From contig CBDCWT010000088.1 of assembly GCA_965223305.1 (NCBI GenBank), positions 620,001-684,000 of the forward strand: 64,000 nucleotides of DNA, given 5' to 3'. Below are positions 55,380 to 63,473 of the stretch, in pieces. The first letter of the stretch is position 1; every line of letters starts with the position of its first letter. Below the pieces are notes generated by a model. It made no database searches. It was not told the DNA's origin and saw only the letters and a list, made by a program, of their open reading frames with translations. Both the position numbers and the translations under genes were made by a program. The DNA is from CBDCWT01 sp965223305 (GTDB lineage Bacteria; Planctomycetota; Planctomycetia; Pirellulales; Pirellulaceae).

Positions 55380-55895
55380 CGAACGAGTGTCTATCGCCGA
55401 GTTGACAAGGGTTCCATTTGCGAGACTATCATCGACGGCAACTCGACGATCAGCAAGCCCCAGGTCGTCGCCGTTAAAGATTTCTTGTAGCCGCATGCGC
55501 CAGAATTTCGTGGACTGACGATTTGTCCAAACTCTGGCGAGTTCGGCTACGATCGGATAGAGCAGGTAGGCCGGAACAAGCGGCGCAAAAAGTATCCATC
55601 AGGTGTACGATTTTCCCGCCGCGCCGTTCCGGCAGGCACTGGATGACGCAGGCAAACGCAACACTCCCGGTACCGCCGGAACTGCGCGGCGATCACGTCG
55701 TATGAGAAACCAGCGTCTCTGCCGCCGCTTGTTCCGGCCTACCTACTGCTATCCCCAAAGCACCAACAACCAACTGCGCTAGTCGTCCAAGGGAGACATG
55801 GCCCAGCTGGTCCTGCCTGGTTGCTTGCGGAGCGTTCCCCGACTATTTTGGCTGGCACGTCGAGCTTCGATTTCACTACCCGAAGGACCGATCGC
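55380..55895. other. Divergent intergenic region with repeats
   Basis: 516 bases between fhcA (minus) and dinB-like (plus). It holds repeat A (55526-55552) and the fold-back structure 55565-55743. No clear promoter was recognised. Confidence 0.55.
55565..55743. repeat. Second fold-back structure with nested inverted repeats
   Basis: Outer arms GGTAGGCCGGAACAAGCGGC (55565-55585 and inverted 55723-55743, 21 bp perfect). Nested arms CCGCGCCGTTCCGGC and its inverse GCCGGAACTGCGCGG (one mismatch) lie inside. Total 179 bp. It is unrelated in sequence to the 180-bp TAGCCCGG family. Confidence 0.7.
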
Positions 55896-56405
55896 ATGGC
55901 TGCACGGCAACACTTGGACATCGCCTGCAAGCAGATTGAGTTTGCCCGAGAGTATACGCTGAGCTTGATCGGAGACGTTGCGGAGGATGAGTGGTTCTCG
56001 ATGCCAGCCGGTGCGGTCACCAATCTGGCCTGGCAGCTGGGGCATCTAGCGGTCGCTCAGTACGGGCTCTGCTTATTCCGCACTCGGGGCCGGCAAGCAG
56101 TTGACCAAGAGCTGATGCCGTCGGCTTTCCGAAAGAGATACAGCAAAGGGACCACACCCGATCCCGATCCGGCCGAAAACAGATCGCCTGCTGAAATTCG
56201 ATCCATCTTCGATCGAGTCCACCAACAGTCTCTTCAGGAACTGGCTCAACTGACTGACCAAGATCTGACCGGCCCGGTCGATCGGCCTTATGCCGTCGAG
56301 CCGACACAACTCGGCGGACTCTACTTTTGTGCGCTGCACGAGATGATCCATGCCGGACAGATCGGGCTGTTGCGGCGCTGCTTGGGAAAAGAGCCGGTGC
56401 GGTGA
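55896..56405 (+). CDS. DinB-family metal-binding protein
   Basis: 169 residues from ATG 55896 (AAGGA upstream). Four-helix bundle with candidate metal ligands in LGHLAVAQ and HEMIHAGQIGLLRRCLG, matching the His-triad of the DinB/YfiT superfamily. Members include thiol-dependent transferases and proteins of unknown function; the specific role is not evident. Confidence 0.75.
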   Translation: MAARQHLDIACKQIEFAREYTLSLIGDVAEDEWFSMPAGAVTNLAWQLGHLAVAQYGLCLFRTRGRQAVDQELMPSAFRKRYSKGTTPDPDPAENRSPAEIRSIFDRVHQQSLQELAQLTDQDLTGPVDRPYAVEPTQLGGLYFCALHEMIHAGQIGLLRRCLGKEPVR

Positions 56406-56449
56406 GCGATTGCTAGTCGCTGGGCTGAGAGAAGAGTTGAGGAGTTCTT

Positions 56450-56566
56450 GTAGCCGAATTCGCCAGAATTTGGCCGAATCGGCAGTTTACCAAGCCAAAC
56501 TCTGGCGAGTTCGGCTACTGAGGCTATCCCGTCAACGCTCGGGAGGGCGAGGCTCCTGCCGAGCCG
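56450..56566. repeat. Repeats A (two, inverted) and F
   Basis: A variant with AATTC stem (56450-56478, minus orientation), a standard A (56490-56518, plus), then F (56535-56566, GGGAGGGCGAGGCTCCTGCC). They lie between the convergent dinB-like and small membrane-protein genes. Confidence 0.75.
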
Positions 56567-56605
56567 GGATAACGGGAAACGGAAGCAGGAGCCAAGGAAA
56601 GTCGG

Positions 56606-56947
56606 TTAGGTACCGGGCTGCGACCTGTCTTGACGGTCGCTCTCCACCGTTCCTTGGGGTACCGAGCGTTGCAGCGAGTCGAGCATCATTCCCTGGTCGA
56701 CGGATTCGGGCACGCCGACGGCGCTTCTTATCGTCTGCCGAAGCTGCCCCATGGTGACCTGCAAGGATCGCCGCCGGGCCTGCAGCACCTGTTGTTGCGT
56801 GCGGGCGGTCTCGGCTCGTTCTTCGGCCAATCGTCGGCGCAGCTGAATGATCTGGTGCTGTTGATACCCGAAGATAAAGATGAAGGTAGTGGCGATAAAC
56901 AGCCCCCTCAGCGTGATCTGCCATCGCCACTTTTTTTGTCGTGTCAT
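56606..56947 (-). CDS. Small membrane-anchored coiled-coil protein
   Basis: 113 residues. WRWQITLRGLFIATTFIFIF gives a membrane anchor at about 10-28, followed by an Arg/Glu/Gln coiled coil (RRRLAEERAETARTQQQVLQ, about 37-60). GGAG lies 9 bases before ATG 56947. No family recognised. Confidence 0.6.
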   Translation of the reverse strand: MTRQKKWRWQITLRGLFIATTFIFIFGYQQHQIIQLRRRLAEERAETARTQQQVLQARRRSLQVTMGQLRQTIRSAVGVPESVDQGMMLDSLQRSVPQGTVESDRQDRSQPGT

Positions 56948-57374
56948 CGCACAATACTCCGCTCCACAGACACGTGCCGGCGTAAAGACGACTACTCTAT
57001 TCTACCATTCTATCGCACCGTATCTCCATCTCCGGATGTCCGGTTTGCAAAGGGGCGTGGACGGGGTCGACTGTGCTGAGGACCTTAAGCTCAGTTTCAC
57101 AGCTGACACCATGCCGATACGTTGAGCCGAGTGGCCAGTGGTCCACCAATCTTTCGTGAGATGTGTTAGACGATCACCGAGAGTAGGAACGACGGACGAG
57201 TTGGAAAAGTTGGTCTCGGTGGTCCGTAGAGTCGTCGTCGTTTGCATCTTGATGTACGTAGGTTACGGTATGTTACCAGCGGCGCGGTCAGGAACGGTAC
57301 TTGAGCAAAAGGTGGCGCCAGCAGGTGACCGGCTGGAATCCTGCGGCCCCGCCGTCTATTCGTGAGAAACGAAC
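56948..57374. other. Intergenic region between divergent genes
   Basis: 427 bases. A 75-codon plus-strand frame (57138-57365) has one hydrophobic patch but no ribosome-binding site and no family resemblance, and is not called. The region probably carries the promoters of the flanking genes; none is convincing by eye. Confidence 0.4.
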
Positions 57375-58202
57375 ATGCGAAATAAAACAATCTGTTGCTT
57401 GTTAGTGCTTTGTCCAACTGCGCGGCCTGTCTACAGTCATGAAACAGCCAAGCCGCAGAAGTTCGGTCAGACCGAGTCATTGGGAGTGTCCCCGGAGCAA
57501 GTGACTGGATGGGGAAAAACGCTGAAGGCGGCCGCCGATGACACAGGATTTGTCCCCATCTTCGACGGTAAATCGCTCAGCGGCTGGGACGGTGATCCCA
57601 AATACTGGCGGGTGGAGAACGGCCGCATTGTCGGCGAAGTCACGGAAGAGACGATTCTGCAGCGGAATAGCTTTCTCATTTGGCGAGGCGGAAAACCGGG
57701 CGACTTTGAACTCATGGTGGAATACCGTGTGACACCGCAAGGCAACAGCGGAATTAACTACCGGAGCGTGCAGCTCTCGGACGCCCCCTGGTCGCTTGCC
57801 GGATACCAAGCGGACATTGATGGTGCCCGCCATGATCTGCGGCCTCCCCGCCGCCGCTACACGGGGCAAGCGTATGAGGAGAGGGGACGCCGATTCTTGG
57901 CCCTACGCGGCCAAGTTGTCAGGATCGGTGCCGGCGCGTCGCCCGTGCTCCTCGGCACGATCGACGACGCTGACGTGCTCGAGAAGGCGATCAACGACGA
58001 GGGTTGGAATCGCTACCATCTCGTGATCAAAGGGAACACGCTGGCACACTTTCTCAATGGGCGCCTGATGAGTCTCGTGTTCGACGAGGACCTGAAAAAC
58101 CGGCGGAAGAACGGCTTGATTGGCGTCCAAGTGCACACTGGCCCGCCCCACAAGATCGAGTACCGCAAACTGCTGCTAAAGATCCTGGATTCACCCCGTT
58201 AG
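57375..58202 (+). CDS. DUF1080 (3-keto-disaccharide hydrolase-like) protein
   Basis: 275 residues. Short signal peptide (MRNKTICCLLVLCPTARPVYS). DUF1080 domain from about 55: GFVPIFDGKSLSGWDGDPKY, WRVENGRIVGEV, NSGINYRS and LIGVQVHTGPPHKIEYRKLL at the C-terminus. Likely extracytoplasmic sugar degradation. It converges with the GH43-like gene, 9 bases between stops. Confidence 0.85.
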   Translation: MRNKTICCLLVLCPTARPVYSHETAKPQKFGQTESLGVSPEQVTGWGKTLKAAADDTGFVPIFDGKSLSGWDGDPKYWRVENGRIVGEVTEETILQRNSFLIWRGGKPGDFELMVEYRVTPQGNSGINYRSVQLSDAPWSLAGYQADIDGARHDLRPPRRRYTGQAYEERGRRFLALRGQVVRIGAGASPVLLGTIDDADVLEKAINDEGWNRYHLVIKGNTLAHFLNGRLMSLVFDEDLKNRRKNGLIGVQVHTGPPHKIEYRKLLLKILDSPR

Positions 58203-58211
58203 GAGTCGGTA

Positions 58212-59135
58212 TCACCGGATGTCCGGAAGATGGACGTGGACTTCGGGGTGCATCGTATAGAGGCGATACTGCTGGCGATCATGAACGAGAATCCCGCTCG
58301 ACTTGTTTTCAGCGACAGGGAGCAGCGGGTTGTTGGAGAACTTCGTCCAGTGAATCAAGTCGTTCGAGGTGGCGACGTTGGTGGTCCACTGTCCGGGATT
58401 GTGCGTTCGGGAGGAGCCGTGGTAGTAGGCGTAGTAACGCCCTTTGTAGATCACAATCTGGTTCATCGCGACAAGATGCTCGTCATATTCGCCCGGTCCT
58501 GGCGATAGCACCGGGTCGTCTTGCACGTTTTTCCACACCTGCAGGTCGCGGGAGGTTGCCAGCCAGATTCCCAGGTCACGACGTTCATAGAACAGATGCC
58601 AAACGCCGTTTTCCAACCAGACCGTCGGAGTTCCGTACGGGCCCTCCTCGATGCGTTGACCATCGGTCCGTCTCACGTCCAGCTGCCGTAGGCGGGTCCA
58701 GTGCACACGATCTTGCGAAGTCAGCAGGTACGGACGATCTTGGTAGCCCTCGGCAAACATGTAGTAGGTGTCGCCTCGTTTGACGACGATCATGTCCTCG
58801 ATCCAGTGCTCGCGATCGAGTGGGTTGGCGGGGTGCTTGGTCCACTCGTAACCATCATTCGAGGTGGCGTAGCCGAGCATTCTCAAGCCGGTTGGCGTGC
58901 CGTCATAGCCGGTGAACCACATGTGATAGGTGTCGCCCTCGCGCAGAATCCAACCTCGTTCGCGGATGCGAACGTCCCAATGTCCCGCTCCGCCACCGCG
59001 AAACACAGGGTTGGAATCGGCCGCCCTAAAGCGGACCAGCTCGGGCGGGAAGGGTTCGTCTGCCCAGCTTGTTGCGCCAAGCACTACCGAGAGAAAGAGC
59101 CCCAGAAGCAGAATGGAGTTTTTGTTTCGATGCAT
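58212..59135 (-). CDS. Secreted GH43/GH32-like beta-propeller protein
   Basis: 307 residues from ATG 59135 with signal peptide (NSILLLGLFLSVVLGATSWA); ATG 59162 would overlap the fhcB stop (ATGA). Repeated blades such as DTYHMWFTGYDG, DTYYMFAEGYQDRPYLLTSQ, VWHLFYERRDLGIWLATSRD and RYYAYYHGSSRT are those of five-bladed glycosidase-like propellers. Substrate unknown. Its coupling to fhcB is odd because the proposed roles are unrelated. Confidence 0.72.
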   Translation of the reverse strand: MHRNKNSILLLGLFLSVVLGATSWADEPFPPELVRFRAADSNPVFRGGGAGHWDVRIRERGWILREGDTYHMWFTGYDGTPTGLRMLGYATSNDGYEWTKHPANPLDREHWIEDMIVVKRGDTYYMFAEGYQDRPYLLTSQDRVHWTRLRQLDVRRTDGQRIEEGPYGTPTVWLENGVWHLFYERRDLGIWLATSRDLQVWKNVQDDPVLSPGPGEYDEHLVAMNQIVIYKGRYYAYYHGSSRTHNPGQWTTNVATSNDLIHWTKFSNNPLLPVAENKSSGILVHDRQQYRLYTMHPEVHVHLPDIR

Positions 59136-59158
59136 CGGCGAGATGGACCTTTCCACTT

Positions 59159-60469
59159 TCATCCTGTCTTGTAAGCCCGCACGCGTTTTTCGATTCCCTG
59201 CAACACTTCAAGATCGCTGGGATGCGGTGATTCGAACGCGGGTCGCAGTGGAATCGGCACGTCGTCCATGCGGTAGACGGTTCCCGGCACGTTGATTCCG
59301 TAGGTCGCGACCGCGAAAGCAACGGTGGCTTGACGGGTTGTGGGGGTCTCTTTTGGATCGAGCGCCACGAAGGGAATCGATGCCAAGTGCTCGCGCGCCG
59401 GCTGGCTGAAGTTGGCCAACGGATCGCTGGCAACAATCAGGGCCGCATCCGCCTCCCGCCGCGCCAACACATCCGCCGCTGTGTATTCGCCTGGATTGAA
59501 CCGCGGAAAGCCGCGCGCCAAATTCACTCCGAAGGGGTAACCGGTGCGCCACGCCACTACGTTGTCTGCGCCAGTGACATTGCCGTGCCCCCGATTCGGC
59601 TTGCAGACGAAGCGTGTGAAGCGGTTCATGTCGCGGGTCAAGGCGAGCAGGGCTTCGCTGTTGGCGTGTTTGCCACGGGTCATGGTCAACCCCATCCCAA
59701 AGAAGATGACCCCAAAACGAGCGTTCTTCATGCGGTCCATCAGATCCTGCCAGGTCGCCAGCGAGACCCCGGTCTTGCACTCGACGAGGTCCGGATCAAG
59801 TTCGATGTCTTGAGCCAAGGCGCGCAAGGTCCATAGTCCCTCGAAGTCACAGCGTGGCTTGATCTGCAGAAAAATGTCTGCTGCCTTCGCCGATTTCGTC
59901 TTGCGGACGTCGACAATCACGCACGTTCGGTCCTTGCGTCCGTTGGGGACGAACATGCCCTTGGGCATCAAACTGTATTTCGTGAAGTGCCGAGGATGAC
60001 TTTCCGCCGGGTTGGAACCCCAGAAGATGACCATGTCGGCCCGATTGCGAACTTCGCCCAACGAGCAAGTCACTTCCCCCACACCTTGAAAGGCCATGCC
60101 TGACGGCCCGTGGCAAACGCTCGTGGTGGTATCGACGTTGCCTCCAATCCAATCGCCGATGCCAACCGCCACCCGCTGCGATTCGCTCGTCGTGTCACTC
60201 AATCCGTAGATCAGCGGGTATCGGGCTCCGGCCAAGATCTGAGCCGCCTGCTCGATTCCCTGCTCGACGGTGGCCGGCTGTCCTTTGATCAAACACGCCG
60301 GGCGGTCTTCGATCTCGTGGTTCAGAAACCACGACGTGCCCAGCACGCAGGCGCGTTTGGCTTCGACAATCTGGGTTCCCTCCACCTTCAGATCGATGTC
60401 GTCGCAAACACAGCCGCAAAACGTACAGGTTGCGTCTCGCACCGTCTTCGTCGTCGCACTCGGCTCCAT
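59159..60469 (-). CDS. fhcB: Formylmethanofuran dehydrogenase subunit B homologue
   Basis: 436 residues. N-terminal CTFCGCVCDD gives Cys15, Cys18 and Cys22 plus Cys41 (KRACVLGTSW), a complete [4Fe-4S] site. TTSVCHGPSGMAFQG places Cys119 where methanogen FwdB has the Mo/W-ligating Cys/Sec (about 118). HPRHFTKYS and NRGHGNVTGADNVVAWRTGY bind the pterin cofactor. It should be the catalytic CO2/formyl redox subunit with FwdD. It starts 2 bases after the fwdD stop. Confidence 0.92.
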   Translation of the reverse strand: MEPSATTKTVRDATCTFCGCVCDDIDLKVEGTQIVEAKRACVLGTSWFLNHEIEDRPACLIKGQPATVEQGIEQAAQILAGARYPLIYGLSDTTSESQRVAVGIGDWIGGNVDTTTSVCHGPSGMAFQGVGEVTCSLGEVRNRADMVIFWGSNPAESHPRHFTKYSLMPKGMFVPNGRKDRTCVIVDVRKTKSAKAADIFLQIKPRCDFEGLWTLRALAQDIELDPDLVECKTGVSLATWQDLMDRMKNARFGVIFFGMGLTMTRGKHANSEALLALTRDMNRFTRFVCKPNRGHGNVTGADNVVAWRTGYPFGVNLARGFPRFNPGEYTAADVLARREADAALIVASDPLANFSQPAREHLASIPFVALDPKETPTTRQATVAFAVATYGINVPGTVYRMDDVPIPLRPAFESPHPSDLEVLQGIEKRVRAYKTG

Positions 60470-60470
60470 G

Positions 60471-60821
60471 TCAATCGCCTTCTATAACCTCCAACTCCAC
60501 GTCAATCCCTTTGCTCGTCGGCATCCCCGATCCGTGCGTGTCTCCACCCATCAGCCTGCTGGAAAGATCACCGTAGGCGATAAACAACAGGCCGGGTGGC
60601 AGCTCGTCTCCCTTGGCTGGTGTCACCGCTACCTCGATCCGCCCGTTTGCACTGGTCAGCCGTACCCGGTCACCTTCTTTCAGCTGCAAAGACTGCATAT
60701 CCTCGGGTGCAACTTGGAGTGTAGTGATCTCCTGCTGGTAGTTCTCGGCGAACTTACCCTCGCTGATCCCACACCCCTGTCTGCTCGTGCGGCCCGGAAT
60801 CAAAATAAACGAGTGCGGCAT
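60471..60821 (-). CDS. fwdD: Molybdopterin dinucleotide-binding subunit (FwdD/FmdD-like)
   Basis: 116 residues. IPGRTSRQGCGISEGKFAEN opens the domain; LQLKEGDRVRLTSANGRIEV and GLLFIAYGDLSSRLMGGDTH are the MGD-binding pattern. In methanogens FwdD completes the bis-MGD site with FwdB. Methylotroph fhc operons lack it (from memory). The single-base gap to fhcB indicates coupled translation. Confidence 0.85.
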   Translation of the reverse strand: MPHSFILIPGRTSRQGCGISEGKFAENYQQEITTLQVAPEDMQSLQLKEGDRVRLTSANGRIEVAVTPAKGDELPPGLLFIAYGDLSSRLMGGDTHGSGMPTSKGIDVELEVIEGD

Positions 60822-60935
60822 AGCGGCGTGAAACGGGCAGGGCGACGACGGGTGAACCAGCGATGTCGGGTTTCCCCTACGTCAAGCGGCGGGGACTGGC
60901 CAATGCTCCTATTCTCTCATCAGTCCGCAGCCTCA

Positions 60936-62786
60936 TCAATCCACGGCTCTGCTTGTCTCTTGCCGGTAGCCGCCATCTTCTGCTCCTTCCGTTGGTGTAA
61001 CCATGTCGGTCAGGTCCAACTCCTGCAGCAACTCCGTCGGGATCCATCCTGCTTGCGTCCACCCTCGCGCGGCATTGTAAGCGGTAATCGCGGCCGTCAG
61101 CTGGTCGCGACTGAGCTGCGCCGCGGGATCATCGGCTAGCGGAGCTTGTAGGAACCGTGCGGGCAGTGTGTCCTCGTCTGGTTGCCAGCCGGCTCGGATA
61201 TTAAAGAGCTTCTTAAGGCAAACAATGCGAGCTGCCGTTGTTCGCAGTTCGTTGGCTGTGACCTGCCACCCCGTGACCGCGGAGAGCAACTCGGCGGACT
61301 CGGAATAGAAATCCTCGAAAACGCCGCGGAGGAACTTGCACAATATGAGCGAATCTAGCAGCACCGCTCGGTCTTCGGTCTTGACCGCCAAGGCTGCTGA
61401 CTCCGGCGTCAATTCATGTCGGTCGGCAAGGGCCGAAAAATCGATCTCGTACGCGCTGCTTCGATTGTGGTCGGCCCCGCGCGTGCCCACCGCGAGTCCG
61501 AGCGCCATCGACTGCAAGGCACGCGGCTCGTAACCGGGAATTTCCAGCCCCTTGACTTGCGGCGCAATCTGCTCGGCTTGAGGTCCTAGTGAGCGGGCCA
61601 GTTGCCGACAGCCCAGTGCCAAACGGGAGCCGATCCCTTGGCGAGATGCAATCGCATCAATGGCCCGCAGCAGACCTGGGCCGCTGCCGAACCTAAGCCA
61701 AGGGGCATCCAACCAATCTTGCTCGACGCACTCCATAGCAAAGGCGATCGTGCCTCCAGTGCTGATCGTGTCGAGCCCGTAGTCATCACAACGCTGCGAA
61801 GCCTCCAGCACTGTTTGCGAATCGTCAATCCCGCACAGCGAGCCCAAAGCGAACAGATTCTCGTACTCCAGGCGGACTTGTTGGCCGTCCTTTCCTAGTT
61901 CATAAAGATGCTCGCATCCGATGGTGCATGCCGCACAGTACGCTCGCGTTCGGCTGCGGGTCGCCGAGATAGCCTCCGGAGAGATCTTGTCGGCGCCCGG
62001 AAAACTCCCGCGTTGGAAGTTATGCGTGGGGAGGCTCTTGAGACGATTGAACAGCATCAGGTTGGCTGCCGTTCCCAACTCTCGATACTTGGCCGTTGCC
62101 GCACCGACGGAGCGTTCCGATAGCCGTTTGGAGAGGCTCAGTAGTTCATCGGGCCGCGCCCAGCTGGTACGTCGGGAGCCGCGGACAGCGATCGCCAGAA
62201 TGCGCTTGGAGCCCAAGACTGCGCCGCTCCCACCTCGACCGGCATGACGGCCGTCGTGGGAGATCGTGGCATACGGTACCAGTTGTTCGCCGGCCGGCCC
62301 GATGACGGCGATGCTAAAGTCGGCGCCGTATCGCTCGCGCATAGCCGCCTGCTTCGCGCGGCAACTCGCGCCGATCAAACTCTCCGCCGAGTCGAGCAGG
62401 ACGCGGTCGTCGTCAACGACGAGCACGCTGGGTGACTCGGCCTTTCCAACAATGACCAGCGCGTCGCTTCCGGTTGCCTTGCCGTTGATCGCGAAGCCGC
62501 TGCTGGCCATCGAATCGTTGATCCGGTCAGTCAGCGGGCTCTTGCTGACCACAGCGAACTTAGCAGAGGTTGTCAGGGGGCTGCCAACCAGGGGGCTGAA
62601 GGCGAAGGCCAACGCCGCGGCCGGTGCCAGCGCACCCGCCTCGGGCGCAGCTTCCCGCGTGGTCAGGTACACACCTAACCCACCGCCGCCTAAGAACCGC
62701 CGCAAGACGGACTCGTCCAACGGCACTCGTCGAGAGCTGCCGTCGGAGACGTCGATCCTCAGATAGTTACCGTGATATCCGTACAT
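60936..62786 (-). CDS. aor: Aldehyde:ferredoxin oxidoreductase (tungsten/molybdenum enzyme)
   Basis: 616 residues, family length. N-terminal domain YHGNYLRIDVSDGSSRRVPL, FLGGGGLGVYL; ISHDGRHAGRGGSGAVLGSK binds the pterin; CAACTIGC (about 284-291) with a later Cys in DSLILCKFLRG forms the [4Fe-4S] site; GLEIPGYEPRALQSMALGLA and TRGADHNRSSAYE are conserved. It oxidises aldehydes with ferredoxin. Upstream of fwdD-fhcB and downstream of the MoaD-like gene on the same strand. Confidence 0.93.
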   Translation of the reverse strand: MYGYHGNYLRIDVSDGSSRRVPLDESVLRRFLGGGGLGVYLTTREAAPEAGALAPAAALAFAFSPLVGSPLTTSAKFAVVSKSPLTDRINDSMASSGFAINGKATGSDALVIVGKAESPSVLVVDDDRVLLDSAESLIGASCRAKQAAMRERYGADFSIAVIGPAGEQLVPYATISHDGRHAGRGGSGAVLGSKRILAIAVRGSRRTSWARPDELLSLSKRLSERSVGAATAKYRELGTAANLMLFNRLKSLPTHNFQRGSFPGADKISPEAISATRSRTRAYCAACTIGCEHLYELGKDGQQVRLEYENLFALGSLCGIDDSQTVLEASQRCDDYGLDTISTGGTIAFAMECVEQDWLDAPWLRFGSGPGLLRAIDAIASRQGIGSRLALGCRQLARSLGPQAEQIAPQVKGLEIPGYEPRALQSMALGLAVGTRGADHNRSSAYEIDFSALADRHELTPESAALAVKTEDRAVLLDSLILCKFLRGVFEDFYSESAELLSAVTGWQVTANELRTTAARIVCLKKLFNIRAGWQPDEDTLPARFLQAPLADDPAAQLSRDQLTAAITAYNAARGWTQAGWIPTELLQELDLTDMVTPTEGAEDGGYRQETSRAVD

Positions 62787-63122
62787 GGATGAAGTACCTG
62801 ACCTACGACTGGGAGGACGACGCTCCCTGCGGAGCCGCCTCTTGCGCTCTGCAGCAGCCTCGTTCGCTGTCGCCCTCTCATCAGAGAGGTTGTGCTTTTA
62901 CGCTTCATGCAATCCGCCAAACTCTGGCGAGTTCGGCTACGCTCCAAATCAGCCGCTGGGCGTTAGCCCACGGTTCCCCAGCGAACCGACGCGTAGCGTC
63001 CGGCGAGTGCCCCCCCTCCGGCCCTTCGGGCCGACTCTCCCCGAGGGGAGAGTGAAGAAATACGAAATGACGCACTAACTTAAAAGCTGCACAGACCTGC
63101 CTTTGCTGTTTTCCGACCAAGC
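62787..63122. repeat. Gene-free repeat region between aor and moaD-like genes
   Basis: 336 bases holding repeat A (62917-62942), B (62952-62980) as an inverted A-B composite, and repeat H (62999-63060), which mirrors 3431-3493. The order matches the repeat block at 3431-3781 in inverted orientation. Confidence 0.72.
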
Positions 63123-63407
63123 CTAGTGTCCTCCAGCGTCGGCTGAGAGGATCAACAACGACTCAGTATCCGTGAGCGGTGTGTCGGGTGACGTGACGAA
63201 TTCCCTTCCCCCGATGTTGGCCACATATCCCTTCCGCAACGAGTTGTCTTGGAAACAATCGGCAGCGAGCTCGGGAAATGTCTTGGCCAGATCCTCGATC
63301 ACGTCGCGCAGCGTTATCGGTAGCTGCGCGAGCGTCACGGTGGCGGTGGGTACCCCCGCACGCTGCCGAGGGATACCGTAAAACTCGACGTGGATCGTGG
63401 ACGCCAT
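63123..63407 (-). CDS. MoaD/ThiS-like sulfur carrier ending in Gly-Gly-His
   Basis: 94 residues, ubiquitin-like fold: IHVEFYGIPRQRAGV start, TLRDVIEDLAKTFPELA helix, YVANIGGREFVTSPDTPLTD and LLILSADAGGH end. MoaD proteins form a C-terminal thiocarboxylate on Gly-Gly; here a His follows the Gly pair. Proximity to aor suggests supply of the pterin cofactor. Confidence 0.8.
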   Translation of the reverse strand: MASTIHVEFYGIPRQRAGVPTATVTLAQLPITLRDVIEDLAKTFPELAADCFQDNSLRKGYVANIGGREFVTSPDTPLTDTESLLILSADAGGH

Positions 63408-63473
63408 GTTGTTTCCGGCTGGTTCCTTGACACAAGCAAGGGACGTCAGCTGCAGTTGGCAAGTGTCGCTGCG

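Noticed and set aside
57138..57365. 75-codon plus-strand frame before the DUF1080 gene
   Set aside because: No ribosome-binding site or recognisable family; likely leader sequence.
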